A DNA stretch of 64,000 nt from assembly GCF_016107395.1 (NCBI RefSeq), contig NZ_JAAIKO010000004.1, forward strand, positions 62,001 to 126,000, read 5' to 3'. The DNA is from Streptomyces fildesensis. Lineage in GTDB: Bacteria; Actinomycetota; Actinomycetes; Streptomycetales; Streptomycetaceae. How positions within the stretch are numbered: the first letter of the stretch is position 1; each line of letters begins with the position of its first letter. The position numbers and the translations under genes are program-made. The notes below the pieces were generated by a model. The model was not told the DNA's origin and did not search any database. It saw only the letters and a list, made by a program, of their open reading frames with translations. This document shows positions 1 through 9,000 of this stretch, piece by piece.

Positions 1-1482
1 GCCGAAGTCGTCGATGGCGATCCGCACGCCCATCTCGCTCAGCGCGTGAAGGGCCTGCAGCGGCCGGCCGGCCGAGCCCATGACGGCGGACTCGGTGAGC
101 TCCAGCTGCAGCAGCTCCGGCGGCAGCCCGGTCTCCTCCAGGATGGCGGCGACATCGGCGACGAGGTCCGAGTCCCAGACCTGGCGGACCGCGACGTTGA
201 CGCTGATGAAGATCGGGTCGTCCGGGTGGTCCTTCTGCCAGACCCGCGCCTGACGGCACGATTCGGCCAGCACCCAGCGGCCGAGCTGGACGATGGAGCC
301 GTTCTCCTCGGCGAGCCCGATGAAGCGGTCCGGCGCCAGCCGCCCGAAGTGCGGGTGCTGCCAGCGGACCAGAGCCTCGACGCCGCGCAGCACACCGCTG
401 TCGAGCCCGACGAGCGGCTGGTACTCCAGGATGAACTCACCGCGTTCCACGGCCTGTCGCAGCGTGCTGGACAGCGCCTGCCGGGTCATGCGGTGGGCGT
501 TGCGCTCGGGGTCGAAGAGCGTCCAGCGGGCCTTGCCGTCGGCCTTGGCCCAGTAGAGCGTGGTGTCGGCGGCCTGCATCAGACCGGTGGCGGAGCTGCC
601 GGCGACTTCGCGCTCGACCACGCCGATGCTCGCCGACACGGCGAGCCGCTGACCGTCCACGTCGAACGGCCGCTGCAGTGAGGTGAGTACGGACTCGGCG
701 AGCACGGTGGCCTGTCCCGTGCCGGTGGAGTCCCGGACGAGCAGGGCGAATTCATCGCCGCCGAGCCGGGCGACCAGGTTGCCGCCGGGCTCCGCGCAGG
801 TCAGCAGCCGCTGGGCGACGGCGGCGAGCAGCTGGTCGCCGATCCGGTGCCCGAGGGTGTCGTTGATGGCCTTGAAGCCGTCGAGGTCGAGGTAGCACAG
901 CCCGATCCGGCCGGTCCTGCTGCCGGCGCCGTCGAGGGCGGCGGAGAGCCGCTCGAAGAACAGCGCCCGGTTGGGCAGCCGGGTGACGGAGTCGTGCATC
1001 TGCAGATGGCGCAACTGCTCGCGCAGGCTGTGGCGTTCGCCGATGTCCTCGACGGAGAGCAGCGCGGTGCCGCAGGCGCTTCCGGTGCCGGCGAGCGTCA
1101 CCTCGGCCCACAGGGAGCCGCCGCCGCGGCGCTTGATGCGGCGGGTGCAGCGCAGTTGGTCGCGGCGGCCGGCGAGCACCTCGCGGTAGGCGATGCGCAC
1201 CGGGTCGTCCTCGGCCAGGCCCAGCAGTCCGGTGGCGACGCGCGCGGCGAGCCCGGCTGCGCTGGTGCCGAGGAGCGCGCCGAGCGCCTGGTTGGCCTCC
1301 AGTACCCAGCCGTCGCGGTCCACCAGCGCCATGGGCAGCCGGGCCGCGGTGAAGGCGGCGCGGTAGTCGCGCGGTTCACCGGCCGTGGGGCCGAGCGGTC
1401 CCGGAGGGGAACCGTTACTCAGCGTGAGGATTACCGGTGTGATGTCGGGTTCGGCACTGGGGCCGCCCGAGGGTCCGCCCAT
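1..1482 (-). CDS. PAS-GGDEF-EAL cyclic-di-GMP turnover protein (C-terminus outside window)
   Basis: 494 codons are visible and the frame continues to the left of base 1. Order of parts: a PAS-like sensor segment (about residues 40-150), a GGDEF domain (about 160-325) with an intact GGDEF motif at 241-245, and an EAL domain from about 340 with EALVRW near residue 369 and IDDFG as the last visible residues. The signature residues for both making c-di-GMP and hydrolysing it to pGpG are kept; which activity dominates cannot be read from sequence. The RxxD inhibitory site usually found just before GGDEF is absent. No membrane helix is seen, so it is probably cytosolic. The ATG at 1482 follows a GGAG. 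In Streptomyces c-di-GMP controls development through BldD, and the pGpG product is a substrate of Orn, whose gene lies at 41.7 kb. Confidence 0.9.
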   Translation of the reverse strand, partial: MGGPSGGPSAEPDITPVILTLSNGSPPGPLGPTAGEPRDYRAAFTAARLPMALVDRDGWVLEANQALGALLGTSAAGLAARVATGLLGLAEDDPVRIAYREVLAGRRDQLRCTRRIKRRGGGSLWAEVTLAGTGSACGTALLSVEDIGERHSLREQLRHLQMHDSVTRLPNRALFFERLSAALDGAGSRTGRIGLCYLDLDGFKAINDTLGHRIGDQLLAAVAQRLLTCAEPGGNLVARLGGDEFALLVRDSTGTGQATVLAESVLTSLQRPFDVDGQRLAVSASIGVVEREVAGSSATGLMQAADTTLYWAKADGKARWTLFDPERNAHRMTRQALSSTLRQAVERGEFILEYQPLVGLDSGVLRGVEALVRWQHPHFGRLAPDRFIGLAEENGSIVQLGRWVLAESCRQARVWQKDHPDDPIFISVNVAVRQVWDSDLVADVAAILEETGLPPELLQLELTESAVMGSAGRPLQALHALSEMGVRIAIDDFG

Positions 1483-1762
1483 TGCCCGCTCCCCGTGTCG
1501 CGCTGGTCTCGGTGGCGATCATAGGCGCTGGCGGAGCGGCGGATCCAGCGCCGTCGTGGTGATTCTTGGCACGCAAGCTGACGGATTGATCGTTTCTGCA
1601 CGAATGCGACGAGCAACTGACCGATTCGGATAGGCCATTACGCACAGTAATGAAGCCGGAATCACCCCGTGCGGAGCAACTCAACAGGACATAACGCCGC
1701 AATTCATAGCAACGTGGTGAAGGTGCCCCGAACGGGCTCACGATTCCTCCCCGGAGGTCCAT

Positions 1763-2989
1763 GTGCGGCGGTCAGGCATCCTCATACGGGCGCGGCGGCG
1801 ACCCCTGCGCGCGATGGCGGCGGCGGCGAGTGTCTTCGCCGCCGTCGTCGCCTGGACGCTCGTCGCGGGGCCCGCCGCGGCCGCCGCTCCCGGCGGGGAC
1901 TGCGCCCTGCCGCGCACCACGGCCCACCACTCCGAAGGAGTGGATACGTGGAACGCCTCGTACCCCCGGCCGACCACGGCCCTGGACGCCGTGATGATCT
2001 TCCTCTCGTTCCCCGACGCCGCGCCGGCCCTGACCCCCCAAGAGGTCGCCGCCGACCACTTCCCGGAGACCTCGCGCTTCTACGACCGTGCCTCGTACGG
2101 GCAGTTCCAGCTGCGCGCCCACCCCGTCGACCACTGGTTCAAGATGCCGCGGAACTCCACCGACTACGGGATCCGGCGCGACTGGGACCCGGACCTGCGC
2201 ACCGGGTACCTGCGGGACGCGATCGCCGTGGCCGACCCCTCGGTGGACTTCTCCGCGTTCGACTTCGTCTACCTGGTCGCGGACCCGGACGCCCCCGGCG
2301 TCGACGCGGACGCCACCAAGGTCGTGAACCTCGCCACCCCGATGCGGGCGGACGGCACCGATCTGCGGCGGCTGGTCACGGTGTTCGAGCAGCACCCCCC
2401 GGACCACAACGTGCTGGCCCACGAGACCGGCCATGTCTTCGACCTGCCCGACCTGTACTCCCGGCCGGCCATCGGCAGCGACGCCGACTGGGACACCCAT
2501 GTCGGCGACTGGGACCTCATGGGCAGCCAATTCGGCCTCGCCCCCGAGCCGTTCGCCTGGCACAAGTGGAAGTTCGGCTGGCTGCGGGACAGCCAGGTCC
2601 AGTGCGTGTCCCGGACGGGCACCACCTGGCACGAACTGACACCGCTGGAGACCGCGGGCGGCACCAAGCTCGTCGTGGTCCGCACCGGGCAGCGCACCGC
2701 GCTCGCCATCGAGGTGCGCACCGCGGCCGGCAACGACGTGGGGCTGTGCCGGGAGGGCGTGCTGCTCTACAAGGTGCGCTCCGGCACCGAGTCCGGCGAA
2801 GGCCCCGTCGACGTCCTCGACGGCCACCCCGCCACCTCCGCCTGCCACGACGGCTCCGCCTACCCGCAGCTCGCCGACGCGCCGCTCGGCGTGGGCGAGT
2901 CCTACTCCTACGACGCGGGCCTGGTCCACGTCACGGTCGCCTCCCGCTCCCTGGACGGTTCCTGGGCCGTCAAGGTCAGCGAGGGATAG
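1763..2989 (+). CDS. secreted M6-like zinc metalloprotease, copy 1
   Basis: 408 residues from a GTG start placed just after a GGAGG (1753-1757). An arginine-rich n-region, a hydrophobic core and an Ala-rich cleavage region within the first 45 residues form a signal peptide. HETGH at residues 220-224 followed by LPDLY is the HExxH zinc site with a downstream Asp, as in M6 (immune inhibitor A-like) metalloproteases. A conserved WHKWK-GW segment follows. Several Cys in the C-terminal half suggest disulfides after export. The next gene starts 4 nt downstream and encodes a paralogue with the same domain order, so the pair is one transcription unit made by tandem duplication. Substrate unknown. Confidence 0.82.
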   Translation: MRRSGILIRARRRPLRAMAAAASVFAAVVAWTLVAGPAAAAAPGGDCALPRTTAHHSEGVDTWNASYPRPTTALDAVMIFLSFPDAAPALTPQEVAADHFPETSRFYDRASYGQFQLRAHPVDHWFKMPRNSTDYGIRRDWDPDLRTGYLRDAIAVADPSVDFSAFDFVYLVADPDAPGVDADATKVVNLATPMRADGTDLRRLVTVFEQHPPDHNVLAHETGHVFDLPDLYSRPAIGSDADWDTHVGDWDLMGSQFGLAPEPFAWHKWKFGWLRDSQVQCVSRTGTTWHELTPLETAGGTKLVVVRTGQRTALAIEVRTAAGNDVGLCREGVLLYKVRSGTESGEGPVDVLDGHPATSACHDGSAYPQLADAPLGVGESYSYDAGLVHVTVASRSLDGSWAVKVSEG

Positions 2990-2993
2990 CGCC

Positions 2994-4247
2994 GTGGCGA
3001 CGGACGGGCGAATACCGTGGATACCCGGAGCGGGCCTGAAGGCCGCCGCCATCGGGACGGTCGCGCTGCTCGCGGTGGCCAGCACGGCCGCCACCGGGCC
3101 GCAGGCCGCCTACTCCCCGCCGACGGCCTCCAGGCCGTGCGCGCTGCGCGCGACGCCGGGCACCGCGATGTCCGAGGGCTTCCCCGACCGCGCCGCGCGC
3201 GGGGTGGGCAGTGAGTTCGCCCCGTCGACCGGCCGGGTCCGGGCCCTGACGCTGTTCATCGACTTCTCCGACGCGCCCGCGCCCTACAGCGCCGCCGAGC
3301 GGTACGCGGAGTTCTTCCCCGCCGTCCAGCAGTGGTTCGACCGCGGCTCCTACGGAAAGCTGCACTACGAGTCGACGCCCGTGATGCGCTACATCCGCAT
3401 GCCGCGGCCCTTCTCCGCGTACGGGATCGGCCGCGGCTACGGCTGGGACGCGCACACCGAGATGATGCGCGACCTGCTCTCGGTCGCCGACCGGGACATC
3501 GACTTCCGCGGCTACGACCTGGTCAACATCCTCGTCACCCCGAACGCGGGCCCGCCCGCCGACGAGGCCGTCCTGTCGGTCACCTGGACCGGCGCCTCGG
3601 CCGCCACCACCGACGACGGCGCCCGGCTCGACCGGGTCTCGCTGATCTACGGCCACGACCAGTCGGGATCCCGCGTCCTCGGCCACGAGAACGGCCACGC
3701 GTTCGGCCTGCCCGACCTCTACGCCTCCGACGACTTCCAGCGCACCGACACCCTCGCGGGCCAGTGGGACAGCATGTCCCTGGACTGGGGCCTGGGCGGC
3801 GACCTGCTCGCCTGGCACAAGTGGCGGCTCGGCTGGCTGGACGACACCCAGATCGCCTGCGCCCCGGTGCGCGGCGAATGGACGTACGCGCTGCGCGCCG
3901 TCTCACTGGCCGGTGGCCGCAAGGCCGTTGTCGTCCCGTACGGGCGGACCCGCGCCTATGTGATCGAGGCCCGGCAGGCGTCGGGCAACGACAGCGAGGC
4001 CTGCCGCGAGGGCGTACTCGTCTACCAGGTCCGTACCGACATCGACTCCGGCGCCGGCCCGGTGACCGTACGGGACGCCCATCCGACCACCAGCGCCTGC
4101 GACTTCAGCAGCGGATCGTTCAACTCCCTCAACGACGCCCCCTTCCGGGTGGGCGAGGTCTTCAACGACCCGGCGGCGGGCCTGACGGTCCGGGTGCTGG
4201 GCCGTGACCCCGCCGGTGAATGGGAGGTCAGGGTGACCCGCCGCTGA
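2994..4247 (+). CDS. secreted M6-like zinc metalloprotease, copy 2
   Basis: 417 residues from a GTG 4 nt after the stop of copy 1. An N-terminal hydrophobic helix (about residues 15-38) looks like a signal peptide with a weak n-region. HENGH at 231-235 followed by GLPDLY matches the M6 zinc motif more closely than copy 1, which has Asp where this copy has Gly. The WHKWR-GW block, the ARQASGND-type segment and the Cys pattern recur in both copies, so they are diverged duplicates. Expected to act outside the cell as an endopeptidase; the target cannot be inferred. It ends at a strong bidirectional terminator shared with the opposing osmC-type gene. Confidence 0.8.
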   Translation: MATDGRIPWIPGAGLKAAAIGTVALLAVASTAATGPQAAYSPPTASRPCALRATPGTAMSEGFPDRAARGVGSEFAPSTGRVRALTLFIDFSDAPAPYSAAERYAEFFPAVQQWFDRGSYGKLHYESTPVMRYIRMPRPFSAYGIGRGYGWDAHTEMMRDLLSVADRDIDFRGYDLVNILVTPNAGPPADEAVLSVTWTGASAATTDDGARLDRVSLIYGHDQSGSRVLGHENGHAFGLPDLYASDDFQRTDTLAGQWDSMSLDWGLGGDLLAWHKWRLGWLDDTQIACAPVRGEWTYALRAVSLAGGRKAVVVPYGRTRAYVIEARQASGNDSEACREGVLVYQVRTDIDSGAGPVTVRDAHPTTSACDFSSGSFNSLNDAPFRVGEVFNDPAAGLTVRVLGRDPAGEWEVRVTRR

Positions 4248-4261
4248 CCCCGGGACCGGCT

Positions 4262-4313
4262 CCGGCGCGGCGCACCGGCTCTCGGGAGGGGGAGAGCCGG
4301 CGCACCGCGCCGG
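4262..4313. terminator. nested hairpin between convergent genes
   Basis: Outer arms CCGGCGCGG (4262-4270) and CCGCGCCGG (4305-4313) enclose inner arms CCGGCTCTC (4275-4283) and GAGAGCCGG (4292-4300). There is no U-tract, but the position between the ends of the metalloprotease unit and the opposing OsmC gene fits a bidirectional terminator. Confidence 0.7.
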
Positions 4314-4336
4314 GGCGGTCGGGCGGAGAGCCGGTG

Positions 4337-4768
4337 TCAGGAGAGGAGTTCGGCCTTGAGGGTGATGTTCTTCACCGCGGCAAGGGCCTGGCTGACCGGG
4401 CAGTTGGCCTTCGCTTCCTGGGCAAGGGCTTCGAACGCCTCGGCGGTGATGCCGGGGACGGTGCCCTTGACGGACAGGACGACGCCGGTGATGCCCTCGC
4501 CCGGCTGGAAGGTGACGTCGGCCTGCGTCTGGAGCAGCTCCGCCGGGGTACCGGCGCCGGCGAGTGCGTGCGAGAAGGCCATCGAGAAGCAGGACGAGTG
4601 CGCGGCCGCGATGAGCTCCTCGGGGCTCGTCTTGCCGTTGGCCACCTCGGCGCGCGAGGCCCAGGAGACGTCGTAGGTGCCGACACCGGAGGTGTCGAGG
4701 GAGACGGTGCCGGAGCCGTCGAGGAGGGCGCCCTTCCACTGGGTGGTCGCGGTGCGGGTGGTTGCCAT
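4337..4768 (-). CDS. OsmC/Ohr family peroxiredoxin
   Basis: 143 residues, the usual size of OsmC proteins, which reduce organic hydroperoxides with two Cys. The peroxidatic Cys is Cys60 in AAHSSCFSMAFS and the resolving Cys is Cys123 in ANCPVSQ; the TSPEEL glutamates just before the first Cys are also typical. The ATG at 4768 begins the recognisable family N-terminus (MATTRTATTQW); longer frames upstream lack family similarity. No membrane segments; cytosolic. Monocistronic, ending at the hairpin shared with the metalloprotease pair. OsmC and Ohr subfamilies are not separable by eye, though the N-terminus is more OsmC-like. Confidence 0.9.
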   Translation of the reverse strand: MATTRTATTQWKGALLDGSGTVSLDTSGVGTYDVSWASRAEVANGKTSPEELIAAAHSSCFSMAFSHALAGAGTPAELLQTQADVTFQPGEGITGVVLSVKGTVPGITAEAFEALAQEAKANCPVSQALAAVKNITLKAELLS

Positions 4769-4878
4769 GGTCACAAACCTCCAAGAGAGAGCGGGAAACG
4801 CCTCTCGAACGCTACCGCGCCACCGGGTCCCCGGCGGGGAACGTCGGCGGGAACGCAGCGGGAAGGTCAGCGGGAGGG

Positions 4879-5742
4879 TCAGCGGCCCGGGAAGCTGTAC
4901 GTGTAGTGCTGCGCGTCGAGCTGGTCCAGCAGTTGGGACAGCGCCTGCACCGTCTGGGTGCGGTCGCCGCCGCCGTCGTGCATCAGCACGATCGCGCCGG
5001 GCCGGAGGTTGGCGTTGATGTGGTGCATGATCGCGGCCGTGCCGGGGCGCTTCCAGTCGTCGGAGTCGGAGGTCCAGCCCAGCGGGCGCATGCCGTGGCC
5101 GGCGGCTATCTCCCGTATCCATGGCTTGAAGTCGCCGCCGGGCGCCCGGTAGTACGGCACTTCGGCGCCGGGCCCTGCCGCGTCGGCGATCTCCTGGCGC
5201 GCGTCCAGGATCTCGTGCGTGTTGTAGTCGGCGGACTTGGCGCTCTGGTGCTCGTCGTGGTGCACCGAGTGGTCGCACAGCCGGTGCCCGGCCGCGGTGA
5301 TCTGCCGGACGACGGCGGGGTGGGCCTGGGCGTTCGGGCCGATCTCGCAGAAGGTGGCCTTCGCGTGGTGCCGGGCGAGCAGCGCCAGTATCTGCGGCGT
5401 CCAGCGCGGGTCGGGGCCGTCGTCGAAGGTGAGGGCCACGGCCTTGCCGCCGTCCTCCAGCCCGTGCTGTATCTCCCGGCTGACGCGGGTGCCGCCGGGC
5501 GCGTCGTCGGACCGGGTGGTCGCCGAGGACGAGGCGGGCGGCGAGGCGGGCCGCGAGGACGTGGCGGGTGGCGTGCCCGTCCGGGTCTGATGGGGGACCG
5601 TGGCGGAGGGCGGGGCAGGCGACGGGGCGGAGACGGGCGCCGTACGCGTGCCCTGCTGGGCGCCGCAGGCCGCCAGGGCGGCTCCGGCGAGCGTCACCCC
5701 CAGAGCGGTGGCGGTCGTCTTCTTCGCGCTGCTCAGCGCCAC
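4879..5742 (-). CDS. polysaccharide deacetylase lipoprotein (NodB domain)
   Basis: 287 residues. The GTG at 5742 is chosen because GGAGG precedes it at good spacing and the following residues form a lipoprotein signal with lipobox LAAC (acylated Cys26). A Pro/Ser/Thr-rich linker (about 30-95) leads to a NodB homology domain: TFDDGPDP at 105-112 (catalytic and metal Asp), the metal-binding HSVHH around 158-162, RAPGGDF, and LMHDGGGD near the end. These are the standard carbohydrate esterase 4 motifs, so it should remove N-acetyl (or O-acetyl) groups from a cell-wall or surface glycan while anchored outside the membrane. It is divergent from the tRNA-like unit at 5.8 kb. Confidence 0.88.
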   Translation of the reverse strand: MALSSAKKTTATALGVTLAGAALAACGAQQGTRTAPVSAPSPAPPSATVPHQTRTGTPPATSSRPASPPASSSATTRSDDAPGGTRVSREIQHGLEDGGKAVALTFDDGPDPRWTPQILALLARHHAKATFCEIGPNAQAHPAVVRQITAAGHRLCDHSVHHDEHQSAKSADYNTHEILDARQEIADAAGPGAEVPYYRAPGGDFKPWIREIAAGHGMRPLGWTSDSDDWKRPGTAAIMHHINANLRPGAIVLMHDGGGDRTQTVQALSQLLDQLDAQHYTYSFPGR

Positions 5743-5788
5743 GGTTGTACCTCCATCGATGCCGGGCCCCCGTACCGCTTTGTCCGAA

Positions 5789-5816
5789 TTGCAGAAAATA
5801 GGGGGATTGTTATGAT
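5789..5816 (+). promoter_or_regulatory. candidate promoter for the permuted tRNA
   Basis: TTGCAG (5789-5794) and TATGAT (5811-5816) are separated by 16 nt in a locally AT-rich patch, close to the bacterial -35/-10 consensus. The predicted start, about 5822-5824, falls on the first bases of the tRNA-like 3' half, so the transcript would begin almost exactly where the split tRNA begins. Inference from sequence only. Confidence 0.5.
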
Positions 5817-5824
5817 TTTTGAAG

Positions 5825-5902
5825 AGTGGGGAGAAGTTGGTTCGAGTCCAGCCGGCTCCACGCACGGGGCCGTAGCTCATCGGTAGAGCGACCCACTCGC
5901 AG
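5825..5902 (+). tRNA. putative circularly permuted tRNA-Ala(CGC): 3' half precedes 5' half
   Basis: Bases 5827-5860 read as a tRNA 3' half: anticodon 3' strand TGGGG, variable AGAA, T-arm GTTGG-TTCGAGT-CCAGC, acceptor CGGCTCC, discriminator A. After five bases (5861-5865), 5866-5902 read as a 5' half: acceptor GGGGCCG, TA, D-arm GCTC-ATCGGTA-GAGC, G26, anticodon 5' strand ACCCA, loop CTCGCAG with anticodon CGC at 5898-5900. The halves fit each other: the acceptor pairs 7/7 with G3-U70 (the alanine identity pair), the T-stem 5/5, the anticodon stem 4/5 (A27-G43 mismatch). Anticodon CGC also means alanine. AG occurs at both outer edges (5825-5826 and 5901-5902), as expected if outer halves were lost from a tandem tRNA pair. 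A promoter-like sequence and a terminator flank it. No linear tRNA fits. No CCA is encoded. Function untested. Confidence 0.62.
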
Positions 5903-5909
5903 GCCTGAA

Positions 5910-5938
5910 GGGGCCGGTCCGCACACCGGACCGGCCCT
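5910..5938. terminator. intrinsic terminator after permuted tRNA, also serving lysX
   Basis: Perfect 11-bp arms GGGCCGGTCCG (5911-5921) and CGGACCGGCCC (5927-5937) with a 5-nt loop, followed on the plus strand by TTCGTTCGT. It ends the short plus-strand unit starting near 5823 and lies about 110 bp beyond the lysX stop on the minus strand, so it can act in both directions. Confidence 0.8.
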
Positions 5939-6046
5939 TCGTTCGTCCCGTGCTCCCACCGTAAGGGCAGCCCCCGGCAGGCGCCCTCGTCCGTTCGGCC
6001 AATGTCCGGCCGTCCGGTATCCCCCTAGGGACGGTATATCCGCAGA

Positions 6047-9000
6047 TCAGCGGCGACGGACCAGCGGGAACGGCAGGGTCTCGCGGATCGACCGGCCGGT
6101 AAGGAACATCACCAGGCGGTCGACACCGATGCCCAGCCCGCCGGTCGGCGGCATCGCGTACTCCAGGGCGGTCAGGAAGTCCTCGTCGAGCTCCATCGCC
6201 TCGGGGTCACCGCCCGCCGCCAGCAGCGACTGCTCGGTGAGCCGGCGGCGCTGCTCGACCGGGTCGGTGAGCTCCGTGTAGGCGGTGCCCAGTTCGGTGC
6301 CGTACGCGACCAGGTCCCAGCGCTCCGCGAGCCGGGGGTCGACGCGGTGCTGCCGGGTGAGCGGGGAGACGTCCAGCGGGAAGTCCTTGTAGAAGGTCGG
6401 GACGGTGGTGCGCTCCTCGACCAGCCGCTCGTACATCTCCAGCACGATGTCACCGCGACCGTCGGCGGGGGTGTGCGGGACGCCCGCGCGGTCGCAGAGC
6501 CGCCGCAGCACCTCGGGAGGGGTGTCGGCGGTGACCTCCTCGCCGAGCGCCTGCGAGATCGCGTCGTTGACGGTCCGCACCGGCCACAGCCCGGACAGGC
6601 CGACCTCACCGCCGTCCCGGCGGGCGGTCTGCGAGCCGTTGGCGGCGGTCGCGGCCTGCTGGATCAGTTCGCGGGTCAGATCCAGCATCGAGTCGTAGTC
6701 GGCATAGGCCTGGTACGCCTCCAGCATCGTGAACTCGGGGTTGTGCTTGTACGACACGCCCTCGTTGCGGAAGGTGCGGCCGAGTTCGAAGACCTTCTCG
6801 ACACCACCGACACAGAGCCGTTTGAGATACAGCTCCGGGGCGATGCGCAGATACAGGTCCAGGTCGTAGGCGTTGATGTGGGTGGTGAACGGGCGGGCGT
6901 TGGCGCCGCCATGCACCGGCTGCAGCATCGGCGTCTCGACCTCCAGGAAGCCGCGGGCCACCAGCGACTCGCGCACCGAGTGCACCGCGGCGCTGCGGGC
7001 CCGCAGCACGTCGCGGGCCTCGGGCCGGACCACCAGGTCGAGATAGCGCTGCCGGACCCGTGCCTCCGGGTCGGTCAGGCCGCGCCGCTTGTCGGGCAGC
7101 GGGTGCAGGCACTTGGCGCTCAGCCGCCAGGTGTTCGCGTCGGCGGTCACCTCACCGGCCCGGCTCACGCCCATCACCGCTTCGAAGTCCAGCAGGTCGC
7201 CCAGGTCGACGTCGGATGCGAACGCCCGCATCCCCTCGGCGGTGAAGTGGTCGCGGCCCAGCAGGATCTGCAGATCGCCCGACCAGTCCCGCAGCGTCAC
7301 GAACACCACGCCGCCGTGGTCGCGCAGCCGCAACACCCGCCCGGACAGCCGGACATCGGTGCCGGCGGGCGCCGCCGCCGCGGCGGCCAGGGTGTGGGTG
7401 GGCACGATGCCGGGCGGGTACGGGTCGGTCTCCGCCCCCCGCAGCCGTTCCAGCTTCCGCATCCTGACGCGTACCTGCTCCGGGCGTCCGGAACCGGCCG
7501 TCCGGTCCGGTCCTGCCGCTGCCGCCGACAGGTCAGCGGCGGCGGCCGAGGCCTCCTCCAGCTCGACGAACGCGGGCAGCGCGGCCGGTCCCTGCCCCAC
7601 GTTCCGGTCCCGCCAGAAGCGCAGCCGCGGCATCTCCACGAAGCCCTCGGCGATACCGGAGGCCAGGCCGATACGGGCCAGGTCCTTCGCCTCGGAGTAG
7701 CAGAGGAAGCGTGGATACCACTCGGGCTGGTACTTGACGTTCGACCGGTACAGGGCCTCCAGCTGCCACCACCGGGAGAAGAAGAGCAACAGCCGCCGCC
7801 ACAGCCGCAGCACCGGGCCGGCGCCGATCCTGGCGCCCTCCTCGAAGACCGAGCGGAAGACCGCGAAGTTCAACGAGATCTGCCGGATGCCGAGCCGGGG
7901 CGACTGCGCCGCCAGCTCCGTCACCATGAACTCCATGATCCCGTTGGGGGCGGCGGGATCGCGCCGCATCACGTCCAGCGAGACCCCGGCCCGGCCCCAG
8001 GGCGCGAACGACAGCAGCGCGATGACCTGTCCCGCGTCGTCCAGCGCCTCGACGAGCAGACAGTCGCCGTCCTCCGGGTCGCCGAGCCGGCCCAGCGCCA
8101 TCGAGAAGCCGCGCTCGGTATCGGTGCCGCGCCAGGCGTCGGCCCGTGCCACGACCTCGTTCAACTCCTCGGGCGACAGCTCGCGGTGCCGGCGGATCCG
8201 GCTCGTCGCACCGGTGCGCCGCACCCGGTTGACGGCCTGCCGGGTGCCGCGCATCTCGCGGCCCCCCAGATCGAAGCCGCCGACCTCGAGGACCGCCTCG
8301 TCGCCCAGTTCCAGCGCGCCGAGCCCGGCCCGGGAGTACGCCTTCGCGCCCTCCTCACCCGCGCCCATCACCGCCGGCACCCAGCCGTACTGCGCCGCGT
8401 GCTCCAGCCACGCCTCGATGGCGGGCCCCCACGCCTCGGTGTCACCCAGCGGATCACCACTGGCCAGACAGACGCCCACCTCGACGCGGAAGGTCACGGC
8501 GGCCTTCCCGCTGGGCGAGAAGACCACCGACTTGTCCCGCCGGGTGGCGAAGTAGCCGAGCGAGTCCTGCTCCCCGTACTTCGCCAGCAGGGCGCGGATC
8601 CGCGGCTCGTCGTCGCCGTGCAGCGCCGCCTCGACCTTCTGCGAGCGGAACAGCGTGGCGGCGGCGGCGAGCAGCGCGAGCGCGCCGAACAGACCGAGCC
8701 AGAAGTTGGTCCAGAAGGGCGGATGACCGATGCCGTCCGGCAGGTCGTTGACGCCACCGACCACCCGGTTGATTGCCCACCGCAGCCGGTCCTTCCCGAC
8801 CAGTGTGCCGGGGAACACCGACAGCAGTGCCCAGCCGGCGAGGACGCCGATCACCAGGCCCACCAGCAGCACCAGCAGCGCCCGCCAGAACGCGCCCTTG
8901 CGCACCCGGGCGGAGAACTCGCCGCGCGACACCACCAGGACGGCGAGCGCCGTGCCGGTGATGGCCAGCGCCGGGATGGCGCTCCACTCCGATTCGAAGG

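Noticed and set aside
5821..5945. A conventional linear tRNA at the permuted tRNA locus
   Set aside because: Upstream of the T-arm there is no sequence complementary to CGGCTCC, and downstream of the D-arm there is no TTCGA loop, so neither half can be completed in linear order.
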